Below are positions 7,755-16,160 of a stretch of DNA of 64,000 bases, piece after piece (positions within the stretch are counted from its first letter, which is position 1; every line of letters begins with the position of its first letter). This DNA comes from JADJOY01 sp046331705 [NCBI: bacterium] (GTDB lineage: Bacteria; JADJOY01). The position numbers and the translations under genes are program-made. The stretch covers positions 27,804 to 91,803 of the forward strand of contig JAXLQJ010000029.1 of assembly GCA_046331705.1 (NCBI GenBank), written 5' to 3'. Under the pieces are notes generated by a model, which was given only the letters and a program-made list of their open reading frames with translations, had not been told where the DNA came from and ran no database searches.

Positions 7755-9020
7755 TCACCAGCGGAAGCGGCGCCCCAGATACCCGAACTGCTTCTCGAAC
7801 GTGGCCGCGTCCGTGTTGGCCACCCGGGCGAGCTCGGCGAGCCGAGCAGGGTCCTCGAAGTCGGGCCGGTTGAGGCGGATCATGTACTTGGCGGCGGCCT
7901 CGTAGCTCTCCGTCTCGGTGTTCACGTACCGCACGCGGGTCTTGCCGGTCGCCGGATCGAGAAGCTCGGCGAAGTACATCGGCACCAATCGTCCCGCCTG
8001 GATCGTCACCATCGCGCCCGTGCCGCCGCTCATGAGCAGCTTCACGGCGCCATAGCCGAGGTCGCGGGTGTACTCGAGATCGTAGGTCACGGGAGCGGCG
8101 CAACGCAGCTCGTAGCCCACGTCCTTGCTGACGATGGTGCGCTTGAGCCCGCGCGCCTTGAGGCGCCGCTTGAGCTCGCCCTGCAGCAGCCGTCCGAGGT
8201 CCACCTCGGCGAGACGAATGTGGCCGTGCTCGTCGCGCTCGACGTCCTTCAGGTCCTCGAGCTCGGCCGGATCCATGCGCTCGGCCAGTCCTTCGGCGAC
8301 CACGGCAACGCCGTACGGCCGGCCCATGGTCTCGCGCTTGAGGATGCTGCCTTCGAGAATGTCGCCGATCTCGCGCAGCGGGATCTTGCCCGAGCGAAAG
8401 TCCTCGCCGATGAGCGTGACGGTGGCACCCGCGGCCTTCCCGATGCCGAGCGCCAGGTGCCCGGCCTTGCGCCCCATCGCCACCACGATGTACCAGCGCG
8501 CGGTGGTGCGCGCGTCTTCCATGAGCGTGGCGACGATGCCCACGCCCACCTGAACCGCGGTGGTGAAGCCGAAGGTGGGCGTGAGCCCAGGGAGCGGCAG
8601 ATCATTGTCGATGGTCTTGGGGACGTGCACCACCTTGACGCGTCCCGCCGCCTCGGCCTCGATGCGCTGCGACGAGTACGCGGTGTCGTCACCGCCGATG
8701 GTGACGAGGTAGTTGATGCCGAGCTGCCCCAACGAGTCGATGACGTTCTTGAGCTTGCCGGGGTCGGTGGTGGGGTTCTCGCGCGACGTTCGCAGGATCG
8801 ATCCGCCGCGCAGGTGAACGCGCGACACGTCGTTGATGTCGAGCACGCGGATGTGGCTGATGTCCTTCTTCACCAACCACTCGAAGCCGTGCATCAGCCC
8901 GATGACCTTGAGGCCCCGATTGCGCGCTTCGATGGTCGCAGCGGAGATCACGCCGTTGATGCCGGGCGCGGGACCTCCGCCGACCAGAATGCCGAGGGTG
9001 GGAGTCGTGGGCTCGCTCAT
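7755..9020 (-). CDS. pfp: 6-phosphofructokinase, PPi-dependent type
   Basis: Phosphorylates fructose 6-phosphate in glycolysis, reversibly if PPi is the donor. The donor site reads GGDDT (residues 109-113) instead of the GGDGS/T of ATP enzymes, and PKTIDND (134-140) carries the Lys that replaces the ATP-enzyme Gly; both mark PPi use in this family. MGRKAGHLA and the sugar-binding MGRPYG segment are present. ATG 9020 is preceded by a strong AAAGGAG, so the 421-residue start is secure. The gene stands alone, between the glycan operon and the redox block, on the same strand. Confidence 0.9.
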   Translation of the reverse strand: MSEPTTPTLGILVGGGPAPGINGVISAATIEARNRGLKVIGLMHGFEWLVKKDISHIRVLDINDVSRVHLRGGSILRTSRENPTTDPGKLKNVIDSLGQLGINYLVTIGGDDTAYSSQRIEAEAAGRVKVVHVPKTIDNDLPLPGLTPTFGFTTAVQVGVGIVATLMEDARTTARWYIVVAMGRKAGHLALGIGKAAGATVTLIGEDFRSGKIPLREIGDILEGSILKRETMGRPYGVAVVAEGLAERMDPAELEDLKDVERDEHGHIRLAEVDLGRLLQGELKRRLKARGLKRTIVSKDVGYELRCAAPVTYDLEYTRDLGYGAVKLLMSGGTGAMVTIQAGRLVPMYFAELLDPATGKTRVRYVNTETESYEAAAKYMIRLNRPDFEDPARLAELARVANTDAATFEKQFGYLGRRFRW

Positions 9021-9202
9021 GACGTTCTCCTTTGACGACACGTGCGCTCGAGATCGTTCCGTCAGCACGTCCATTTAATGCAGACCGTGTGCCCGGGCGA
9101 GAGGGTACCCGGAGCGCCCGTCGCTGCCCCGACGGGAGACGGTGCGGTCCCGCGATCGGGATCGCGCTGTCCGGTGCCCACGCTCCGGGCGATCCGCGGC
9201 TC

Positions 9203-10306
9203 TCAGGTCTCGTCGAAGTCGACGGCCACGCGGGCGCTGGTCGGGCGCGCCTGACAGGTCAGCACCCAGCGCTGCTCGAGCTCGGTCTTGGTGAGCGCGT
9301 CGTGCAGCCGCATCCACACGTCGCCCTCGGAGAGCTTGGCGCGGCACACGCTGCAGTACCCGTCCTCGCAATTGGAAGGCGTCTTGATTCCTGCGGCGCG
9401 CGCCGCCTCCAGGATGGTCTTGCCGGCCGGGCAATCGAGCTCACGCGACTCACCGCGCAGATGAATCGCCACCCGTGCGTCCACGGGTGCGGCGTGCTTC
9501 GCGGCGGCGCCCGTGGGCTCCGGCTCGACGCGATCGGGATCGTGGGGCGAGACGAAGCGCTCGACGTGGATGTGGTCGGCGTGGATGCCCAGCTCGACCA
9601 GCGTCGCCTCGATCACGTCCATGAACGGGGCCGGACCGCAGATGTAGATGTCGCTCGCTTCCCAGCCGCGGAGGTACTCGAGGACCGCAGGGCGGTCCAG
9701 GAAGCCCGATTCCACGTCGAGCCGATGGACGACGGTGAGCTGCTCGGGGTAGCGCGCGGCGAGCGCATCGATCTCGTCGCGGAAGATGATCGAGTCGCGA
9801 TCGCGGTTGGCGTAGACGAGCTGGATCCTGCGGGCGGTGGTCGCGAGCGCGGTCTTCAGGATCGAGAGCACCGGCGTCACGCCGCTGCCGCCGCCGAACA
9901 AGGTCACCGGGTTGCCGCGCGGCTTGAGCACGAACAAGCCGGCCGGCGGCAGCACGCGCATCCGGTCGCCGGCCTTCAGGTTGTCGATCATCCAGTTCGA
10001 GACCCGCCCGCCGGCGACGCGCTTCACCGTCACCTTGTGCTCGCCGTCGGTATCCGGCGAGCTCGAGAGCGAGTAGCAGCGCTTGAGGCGAACGTGCCCG
10101 AGGTCCGCCTCGACGGTCAGGAACTGACCCGCCTGGTAGCGGAACACCTCGGTCAGCTCGGCGGGCACGCGGAACACGAACGAGCGCGCGTCCGCGGTCT
10201 CCTCCACGACCCGCGCGATCTCGAGCTCGTGGAATTCGTGGTCCGCCGCGGTGAAGGCCTCGCGGCTCGCGGGATCGTGAACGGTGTCCGTCGGTGGCGT
10301 GCTCAT
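9203..10306 (-). CDS. ferredoxin-NAD(P)H reductase with fused [2Fe-2S] domain
   Basis: 367 residues. The FAD-binding barrel (residues about 25-130) contains RCYSLSSSP; the NAD(P)H domain (135-250) contains TLFGGGSGVTPVLSI and YICGPAPFMD; a plant-type [2Fe-2S] ferredoxin domain at the end has NCEDGYCSVC plus a later Cys in VLTCQA. This layout is that of PaaE, KshB and HmpX-type reductases that feed electrons to oxygenases or redox partners. The gene lies 26 bases after the RACo-like gene on the same strand, so the two are probably cotranscribed. The partner oxygenase or acceptor is not in the window. Confidence 0.88.
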   Translation of the reverse strand: MSTPPTDTVHDPASREAFTAADHEFHELEIARVVEETADARSFVFRVPAELTEVFRYQAGQFLTVEADLGHVRLKRCYSLSSSPDTDGEHKVTVKRVAGGRVSNWMIDNLKAGDRMRVLPPAGLFVLKPRGNPVTLFGGGSGVTPVLSILKTALATTARRIQLVYANRDRDSIIFRDEIDALAARYPEQLTVVHRLDVESGFLDRPAVLEYLRGWEASDIYICGPAPFMDVIEATLVELGIHADHIHVERFVSPHDPDRVEPEPTGAAAKHAAPVDARVAIHLRGESRELDCPAGKTILEAARAAGIKTPSNCEDGYCSVCRAKLSEGDVWMRLHDALTKTELEQRWVLTCQARPTSARVAVDFDET

Positions 10307-10332
10307 GGCTCTCGACCGAAGTGAAACACGTT

Positions 10333-11526
10333 TCACTCGCAAGATAGCACGCGCTCCGATCGCGTCCCCCACACCGAGATCTCGTCCACGCGGAGGATCC
10401 GGTCGTGGCTCGCCCACGCTGCGCGCGCGGCGCGCGAGGTGAGCAGCGCGTGCATCCCCGCCAGCCGTCCCTCGCCCAGGAAGCGAATTTGCGCGGAGGG
10501 AATCTCCGCCAACCAGGTGGCGACCAGCTCGCGCTCGACGACGCTCGGCTCGACGGCCTCGCCGCCCACGAGCACCAGCGCGCCGGGCGCCAAACCGGCG
10601 AGGGCACCGCGTGCCACGACGCTCGCGCGCTCCGCGTCCCAGCGCTGCGGCGCCTCGACGCGCGCCGCGCTCCAACGCCCGCCGCGATCGACGATCAGCC
10701 ACATCGCTCCGAGGCCGTCCCCGCGGGCGTCGATGGCGGTATCGAGGTAAGCGCCCGCGCCGCGCGCGAAGGCCGCGAGCGCGCCGAGCGCCGCCGCGCT
10801 CGCTCCCTGGTGGCCGGCACCGAGGCTCAACACCGGCGCGTCGGGGTGGGCCGGAAATCCCAGCGCTGCGGCGCTTAGCCAGCGCGCGCCGAGCTCGGCC
10901 AGCGCCGCGCCGCCCGCCGCGCTCTCGAAGCGATCCCCCGCTTGCTCCGCGAGGATCAGCGCGAGGTGGAGCTGCGCGACCTGGAATCCATGAGACGCGA
11001 GCGCGGCGCGCGCCGTGGAGGTGAGCGCCTCCCAGCCCTGCGCGGGGGTCAGGGGCTCGCGCACCTCGTACAGCACGCGTCCGTTCCGGAGCTGCAGCAC
11101 CTGGACCGCGACCTCTCGATGGGTGCTCAGCACCAGCATGGCGAGCGGCGGCCCGTCGCCGAGCGGCACCGGAAGCGGGATTCCGGAAGGTGGCTCGACG
11201 CGCGCCTCCCTCGCCCTGCCCTTCCGCGGCCCCGCGCCGAGGTCGGCGGGGACGGTCACCACCAGGTCGCCCTCCACGATCGTCGCGCACGCCAGCCGGT
11301 CGCCGCGCGCGAGCTGCTGAGCGGAGAGCCGGGCGCGCGACGGCTCCTCGCTCACGGCGCCGGCGACCTCGACACGGCATCCGGCGCAGATCCCGAGCCC
11401 ACCGCACGCGGAGACGAGATCGAGTCCCGCCCGCGCTGCCGCCTGGGCGATCGTCTCGCCCGCGCGTGCCTCGACACGGCGCCCCGCAGGCTCGAAACGC
11501 ACCTCGTGGGACACGCCCTCGACCAT
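10333..11526 (-). CDS. [2Fe-2S] ferredoxin-ASKHA protein, degenerate RACo-like
   Basis: 397 residues. The N-terminal 90 form a ferredoxin domain (SACGGLGICAGCRVE, later LACA). The remainder aligns by pattern with the ASKHA half of RACo-type corrinoid activators (DUF4445), for example AHPDAPVLSLGAGHQGAS, but the phosphate-binding motifs of that fold (DIGTT, GTNGE) are absent. It is therefore probably not a working ATPase, or belongs to a divergent branch. The ATG at 11526 follows a weak purine stretch. It is downstream of the AprBA-like pair, past a 404-base gap, and just upstream of the ferredoxin reductase. Confidence 0.65.
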   Translation of the reverse strand: MVEGVSHEVRFEPAGRRVEARAGETIAQAAARAGLDLVSACGGLGICAGCRVEVAGAVSEEPSRARLSAQQLARGDRLACATIVEGDLVVTVPADLGAGPRKGRAREARVEPPSGIPLPVPLGDGPPLAMLVLSTHREVAVQVLQLRNGRVLYEVREPLTPAQGWEALTSTARAALASHGFQVAQLHLALILAEQAGDRFESAAGGAALAELGARWLSAAALGFPAHPDAPVLSLGAGHQGASAAALGALAAFARGAGAYLDTAIDARGDGLGAMWLIVDRGGRWSAARVEAPQRWDAERASVVARGALAGLAPGALVLVGGEAVEPSVVERELVATWLAEIPSAQIRFLGEGRLAGMHALLTSRAARAAWASHDRILRVDEISVWGTRSERVLSCE

Positions 11527-11645
11527 GCCGGCGACTTTACCCCGACCGCGGCGGTGCGCCACCGGACCCGTCCGGCGGCATTCGGAGGCGCGGTCTCGGG
11601 AGAGCCCCGATCGCGCGGCGCGACCGCCACGCTGCGATCCCGTCG

Positions 11646-11763
11646 CCACGCTCGTCGTCCATCTCGTCGCGAGCCGGAAGGCGAGCCGACGAGCGAAGCG
11701 AGGAGACTCGGGGTGGGTCCCAGCGCGGCGTCGCCGCGATGGGCGGCGGGCTTGAAAAGCCCA
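11646..11763. repeat. direct repeat copy 1, ending in a hairpin
   Basis: First of two near-identical units of about 120 bases inside the only long gap (11527-11930) between the RACo-like and AprB-like genes. It runs from CCACGCTCGTCGTCC to a 6-bp hairpin GGGCTT-GAA-AAGCCC at 11748-11762. Its inner core repeats the short word GAGCGAAGCGAG. No convincing reading frame crosses it. Confidence 0.75.
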
Positions 11764-11801
11764 CGAACCCGCGCCGCGACGACCGACTGGCGCCGCGGTC
11801 T

Positions 11802-11923
11802 CCACGCTCGTCGTCCATCTCACCGCGAGCCGGAAGGCGAGCCGGCGAGCGAAGCGAGGCGACTCCGGGGTGGGTCCCATCGCGGCTTCGCCGCGCTGGG
11901 CGGGGGGCTTGAAAAGCCCCCCG
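11802..11923. repeat. direct repeat copy 2, ending in a longer hairpin
   Basis: Second unit, offset 156 bases from the first, with a few substitutions. The end hairpin is extended to 9 bp, GGGGGGCTT-GAA-AAGCCCCCC (11902-11922), the extra base pairs changing on both sides relative to copy 1. On the minus strand it lies directly downstream of the aprB-like stop codon and could act as a terminator or a processing site. Confidence 0.75.
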
Positions 11924-11930
11924 TGGAAGC

Positions 11931-12311
11931 TCAGATGCCCATGCCCTGATCCACGAACGCGGCGGCCTCGTCGTCGGCGGGCGGCTCGGGCAACGCACGC
12001 GTCGGGAACTCGATGTGGTGCTCCGCGCCAGCGGCGTCCGTCAGGATCCACTCGAGGCTCTTGCCCCGATAGCTCTTGACCACCAGCGACGTCTCGGCGC
12101 CCGTGACCCAGAACGGCATCTTCACCTCGAGGGCGAAGCGCGGGCACACCTTCACGCACGCATAGCAGCCCCAGCATTCCTTCACGTCGCGGATGCGCAC
12201 CTCGTTGGTGCGGAAATCCTTCTCGATGACGTCACCCGGGCACACGCGTACGCACGGCGGCTCGGGCATGAGCCCACACGAGTTGCAGGCCTTGAGGTCG
12301 ATCTCGATCAT
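11931..12311 (-). CDS. AprB-like 2x[4Fe-4S] ferredoxin subunit
   Basis: 126 residues. It carries an N-terminal cluster motif CNSCGLMPEPPCVRVCPGD and the second cluster motif CWGCYACVKVCP. The Trp in CWxCYxC and the following beta segment ending in HIEFPTR match the beta subunit of adenylylsulfate (APS) reductase, in which that Trp contacts the substrate. The long C-terminal tail that wraps AprA in dissimilatory enzymes is replaced by a short acidic tail. It starts 31 bases after the AprA-like stop, so the two form an operon. It probably passes electrons to the flavoprotein; the substrate is likely APS but not proven. Confidence 0.75.
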   Translation of the reverse strand: MIEIDLKACNSCGLMPEPPCVRVCPGDVIEKDFRTNEVRIRDVKECWGCYACVKVCPRFALEVKMPFWVTGAETSLVVKSYRGKSLEWILTDAAGAEHHIEFPTRALPEPPADDEAAAFVDQGMGI

Positions 12312-12342
12312 GGGCGTGCCTCGGAATGAGTGCGCCGAGCGC

Positions 12343-14067
12343 TCAGCCGCCCGCGTGGGCGAAGCGCAGCTCGCTCGGCCCCTGGTGCGGCCGGCGCTCG
12401 ACCCGCACCTCGCCAGTGTCGGCGTCGCGGCGGCTGACCAGGAAATAGAGCGGAGCGTCGGCGTCGGGCTCGGCGACGTCCACGCGGTGCTGGTAACCGG
12501 GCCAGCGGCGCTCGTCGCGCGCCAGCAGATGCTCGACCAGCGCCCGCGCCACGTCGATGCGGTCGACCACCTCGTGGACCAGCATGAGCTGGTGCGCGTT
12601 GGACGCCTGCAGGTGATCGAGGTGGGAGCCGAGCGAGCGCAGCTCCTCGCGCGCCACCTCGAGGCGCTTCGGGTGGAGATCGAAGAACGTCGACGGCCCG
12701 CCGGCGTACTCGTCCATGATCCGCTGCAAGCGCCGGAGCACGTCCTCGTGGCTCAGGCCGACGCGACCGAGCAACCCGCGCCGGAGCGGCGCCAGCACGC
12801 GCCGCATCTCTTCCTTCCAAGCCGAGCTTTCCGGCTCCTCGACCCGCGCACACTCGGCGAGCGCCGTGCGCGCCGCGATGCGCGCTTCCACCCACGCCCC
12901 GCTCACGTACTTCTTGGGTGCGCCGCCGGCGACGTCGCCGGCCGCATAGAGCCCAGGTAACGACGTGCGTCGATCGACGTCCACCCAGTAGCCCGCGGCC
13001 GTGTGGCCGCCCAGGAGATACGGTCCGGACGTCCCCATCTCGATCCGCAGCGGCCCCTCCTTGCCGGCGAGCGTGCCGAGATAGAGCAAGAGCGACGGCG
13101 CCATGTCGAGGTACGCCCGCGCCGCCTCGTCGACCTTCTCGGTGCGCAGGTGCGAGAGATCGAGGTAGATCGGGCCGCGCCCCGCGCGCAGCTCGTCCAT
13201 CATCGCCGCGAGCTGTTGCGGCAACGTGGGCTTGCGCCCGCCGTCGTACCCCGCCCGCGCCTTCGCGAACTCCTCGCCCAGCGCGTTCACCTGCTTGGCG
13301 CCGAACGCCTGCACCAGCGTCCCCGTGGGCGCCTGCACGTGGCGCACGCGGGTGGGGATGAAGCGCATCTCGAGGGTGGTCAGCTCGGCGCCGGCGCGCA
13401 GCCCGACCGCGTAGCCGCTGCCGACGTTGTAGGGCGAGTACCAGAGCCGGCTCATCATCGAGCCGTCGGAGCGCGGCGGGTAGAGCCCGGCCGCGCCACC
13501 GGTGGCGCAGATCACCGCGCCGGCCGACACCACCACCAGCTTGCCGGTCCGCACGTCCACGCCGAAGGCACCCGCGACACGGCCGTCGCGCACGATCAGG
13601 TTGGTGACCGCCACGCGATTGCGGACTCGCGCGCCCGAGGCGTAGACGCGCTCGGCAAGCACCAGCTTCAGCGACTCGCCGCGAATCTGGATGCTGCGCG
13701 GGCCCTTCGAGATCGGGTTGCCGTCGGCGTCGCGGTGGATCTGCATTCCCCACGACTCGACCAGATGAGTCGCCTCGTGGAGGCCCTGCGCGAAGCTCAG
13801 CACGAGGTCTTCGCGGACGAGCCCGTGGGAATCGCGACGCGTGCTCTCGAGGTAGCTCTCGGGGCTCTGGTCGGCGCGCAAGTAGGCATTGACGGCGTTG
13901 AGCCCCGCGGCCACGCAGCCGGAGCGCACGATGTCGGCCTTCTCGAGGATCAGCACGTCGCGGCTCGAATCGACGGCGCGCGCTTCCACCGCCGCCATGC
14001 AACCGGCGGCTCCACCGCCGATCACCAGCAAGTCGGTGCGCAAGAACTCGGGTTTGGTATCGATCAT
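12343..14067 (-). CDS. AprA-like FAD subunit (fumarate reductase/APS reductase superfamily)
   Basis: 574 residues. The FAD dinucleotide motif is LLVIGGGAAGCMAA near residue 14, the Gly-rich ADIVRSGCVAAGLNAV contacts FAD, and YAAGDVAGG with KKYVSGAWVEARIA forms the C-terminal FAD site. The order FAD subunit then CWxCYxC ferredoxin subunit is the AprA-AprB arrangement, though this protein is shorter than dissimilatory AprA (usually above 600). With a CymR-like regulator directly upstream and no sat, qmo or dsr genes nearby, I infer an assimilatory or other sulfur role. Fumarate reductase or aspartate oxidase are less likely given the partner. Confidence 0.75.
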   Translation of the reverse strand: MIDTKPEFLRTDLLVIGGGAAGCMAAVEARAVDSSRDVLILEKADIVRSGCVAAGLNAVNAYLRADQSPESYLESTRRDSHGLVREDLVLSFAQGLHEATHLVESWGMQIHRDADGNPISKGPRSIQIRGESLKLVLAERVYASGARVRNRVAVTNLIVRDGRVAGAFGVDVRTGKLVVVSAGAVICATGGAAGLYPPRSDGSMMSRLWYSPYNVGSGYAVGLRAGAELTTLEMRFIPTRVRHVQAPTGTLVQAFGAKQVNALGEEFAKARAGYDGGRKPTLPQQLAAMMDELRAGRGPIYLDLSHLRTEKVDEAARAYLDMAPSLLLYLGTLAGKEGPLRIEMGTSGPYLLGGHTAAGYWVDVDRRTSLPGLYAAGDVAGGAPKKYVSGAWVEARIAARTALAECARVEEPESSAWKEEMRRVLAPLRRGLLGRVGLSHEDVLRRLQRIMDEYAGGPSTFFDLHPKRLEVAREELRSLGSHLDHLQASNAHQLMLVHEVVDRIDVARALVEHLLARDERRWPGYQHRVDVAEPDADAPLYFLVSRRDADTGEVRVERRPHQGPSELRFAHAGG

Positions 14068-14091
14068 GGCGTGAGCGGTGCGAGTACGAAG

Positions 14092-14541
14092 TCAGATGTA
14101 GTACATGGGCGGGGTCGAGAGTCGCCGCTCGTCCTCGCAGAGCTGCGAGAGGCGCACCGAGCGGAGCAGCTCGCCGACCGTGGTGTCGACGCGTCCCCAC
14201 AGCGCCGCGAGCGCGCGGCGCGGCGGCACCCGGCGGGTGGGCGCGGCGGTGCCGCCCGGGACGCACGAGAGCGAGTGGCTGCCGCCCTCGAGCGACTCGA
14301 TCACGTCGTGGACGCTCAGCTCGCGCGGATCGTGCGCCACGATGTAACCGCCTGAGGGGCCGCGGGCGCTCCGAATCAGCCCGGCTTTGCGCAGCGTCAC
14401 GAGCACCTGATCGAGGAAGGGCTTGGGAATGCGCGTGCGTTCCGCCAGCTCTCGGCTCGAAACAGGCGTATTCACGCCGGCTTGCGCGAGCTCCAGCATT
14501 ACGGCGAGACCGTATTCGATTCGCGCGGACACCCGCATCAT
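14092..14541 (-). CDS. Rrf2-family regulator, CymR-like
   Basis: 149 residues: an N-terminal winged helix (SARIEYGLAVMLELA, then the recognition region ELAERTRIPKPFLDQVL and GGYIVA wing) and a C-terminal dimerisation helix. It lacks the three-cysteine Fe-S ligand set of IscR/NsrR; the single Cys in LSCVPG and one in QLCEDE are not in that pattern. It ends in MYYI, close to the MFYI end of Bacillus CymR, the cysteine-metabolism repressor. It is 24 bases upstream of the AprA-like gene, so it probably controls that operon. ATG 14541 or the adjacent 14538 could start it; AGGA lies just upstream. Confidence 0.87.
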   Translation of the reverse strand: MMRVSARIEYGLAVMLELAQAGVNTPVSSRELAERTRIPKPFLDQVLVTLRKAGLIRSARGPSGGYIVAHDPRELSVHDVIESLEGGSHSLSCVPGGTAAPTRRVPPRRALAALWGRVDTTVGELLRSVRLSQLCEDERRLSTPPMYYI

Positions 14542-14551
14542 GCGATCCTGA

Positions 14552-14579
14552 TTAACTTGATCGGCGCGGTCAGGTTTAA
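14552..14579. promoter_or_regulatory. candidate Rrf2 operator (imperfect inverted repeat)
   Basis: The arms TTAACTTGATC and GGTCAGGTTTAA, separated by GGCGC, form an AT-rich inverted repeat (one-base gap, two mismatches) starting 10 bases upstream of the regulator's start codon. It lies in the divergent space between the rrf2-type gene and icd, so it may serve autoregulation. Confidence 0.45.
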
Positions 14580-14724
14580 CCGCCGCTCGCGCCGAACGTC
14601 AAGCCTCGCCGGCACTTGGCGCGACACCCGGACCCGAGATCGAACGCACAATCGACGGTGCAGCGCTTGTCCGCGCGTCACGGGACATTCAGACTTACGG
14701 CGCCCTCAGAAAGGAGAGCCAGCC

Positions 14725-16068
14725 ATGCCGACCTTCAAGCACATCACGCTGCCCGACGGGGATCTCGTCGAGATCAAGAACGGTCGCCCCGCCACTCCCG
14801 ACCGTCCGATCATCGGCGTCCTGCGGGGCGACGGCACGGGCATCGACATCACTCCCGTGATGCAGAAGGTCGTCGATGCGGCGGTGGCCAAGGCGTTCGG
14901 CGGCAAGCGCCAGATCGCCTGGTGCCCCATCTATGCCGGGCTCGAAGCATGGCAGCGCTACGGCGAGGTGCTGCCGCAAGAGGCGTGCGACGCGATCCGC
15001 CACCTCAAGATCGCCATCAAGGGACCGTTCACCACCCCCATCGGCGACGAGAAGTTCGTGTGCTTGCACTGCGCGCACCAGCAGAACACCCAGGCCACCT
15101 GCGACGAGTGCGGCAAGACCGATGGCGTGACGCCGCGCTTTCGCTCCATCAACGTCGGCTTCCGGCAGGCGCTCGATCTCTACGCCTGCATCCGCCCCGT
15201 TCGCTACTTCAAGGGCGTCCCCGCGCCCAACAAATACGCCGACAAGGTGGATTTCGTGATCTTCCGCGAGAACACCGAGGACGTGTACGCGGGCCACGAC
15301 TTCGAGATGGGCGGCGAGGTCGCGAAGGCGGTCATCGAGCTGGTCCGCGAGCGCACCGGCAAGAAGATCCGCCTCGACAGCGGCATCGGCATCAAGCCGA
15401 TCTCCGAGCACGGCTCCAAGCGGCTCGTTCGCTCCGCCATCCAATGGGCGATCGCGCAGAAGCTCCCGTCCGTGACCTTGGTGCACAAGGGCAACATCAT
15501 GAAGTTCACCGAGGGTGCCTTCTGCAAATGGGGCTACGAGGTGGGTGCCGAGGAATTCGGCGACCAGACCATCCCGGAGAAGAAGGTGTACGACGATCAC
15601 GGTGGCAAGGTCCCCGCGGGCAAGATCCTCATCAAGGACCGCATCGCCGACTCGATCTTTCAGCAGATCCAGACCCGCCCCGACGAGTACAGCGTGCTCG
15701 CGCTGACGAACCTGAACGGCGACTACCTCTCGGACGCAGCCGTCGCGCTCGTGGGCGGATTGGGGCTCGGCCCCGGCGCCAACATCGGCGACGACGCGGC
15801 GCTTTTCGAAGCCACCCACGGCACCGCGCCGAAATACGCCGGCAAGGACAAGGTGAACCCGGGCTCGATCATCCTCTCGGCCGTGATGATGCTCGACCAC
15901 ATGGGCTGGCAGGACGCGAGCCGCCTGATCGTGAACGGCATCGAGCGCTCGATCCACGACGGCGTGGTCACGTACGACCTCGCGCGTCTGATGACTCGCG
16001 AAGGCCGCACCGACGTGAAAGAGCTCTCGTGCTCCGGCTTCGGCAACGCGATCATCGAGCGGATGTGA
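14725..16068 (+). CDS. icd: isocitrate dehydrogenase (NADP), with zinc-ribbon-like insertion
   Basis: Oxidative decarboxylation of isocitrate to 2-oxoglutarate in the TCA cycle. 447 residues with the family motifs GDGTGID, the substrate Ser region RFRSINVGFRQALDLY, ENTEDVYAG, KGNIMKFTEGAF, NLNGDYLSD and GTAPKYAGKDKVNPGS. The bacterial NADP enzyme normally passes directly from the KGPLTTP strand to the substrate Ser loop. Here about 30 residues are inserted between them (codons at about 15043-15141), with two CxxC pairs at residues 113/116 and 126/129. AAGGAG at 14711 supports ATG 14725. It is monocistronic, divergent from the Rrf2 operon. Confidence 0.95.
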   Translation: MPTFKHITLPDGDLVEIKNGRPATPDRPIIGVLRGDGTGIDITPVMQKVVDAAVAKAFGGKRQIAWCPIYAGLEAWQRYGEVLPQEACDAIRHLKIAIKGPFTTPIGDEKFVCLHCAHQQNTQATCDECGKTDGVTPRFRSINVGFRQALDLYACIRPVRYFKGVPAPNKYADKVDFVIFRENTEDVYAGHDFEMGGEVAKAVIELVRERTGKKIRLDSGIGIKPISEHGSKRLVRSAIQWAIAQKLPSVTLVHKGNIMKFTEGAFCKWGYEVGAEEFGDQTIPEKKVYDDHGGKVPAGKILIKDRIADSIFQQIQTRPDEYSVLALTNLNGDYLSDAAVALVGGLGLGPGANIGDDAALFEATHGTAPKYAGKDKVNPGSIILSAVMMLDHMGWQDASRLIVNGIERSIHDGVVTYDLARLMTREGRTDVKELSCSGFGNAIIERM

Positions 16069-16160
16069 ACGGCTCGCGGCCGCGCACGCGAAGCGCCGCC
16101 GCACCCTAGCCCCGCTCTCCCCGCAGCGCGCAGCCCCCGCGCGACGCGCTGCGGATTCGC

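Noticed and set aside
5128-7873. Plus-strand open frames over the glycan operon
   Set aside because: They are shadows of the glycosyltransferase genes in high-GC DNA, with no motifs and no ribosome sites.
12343-14067. Dissimilatory sulfate reduction or sulfur oxidation
   Set aside because: No sat, qmo, dsr or sox genes are seen and both Apr-like subunits are shorter than the dissimilatory ones.
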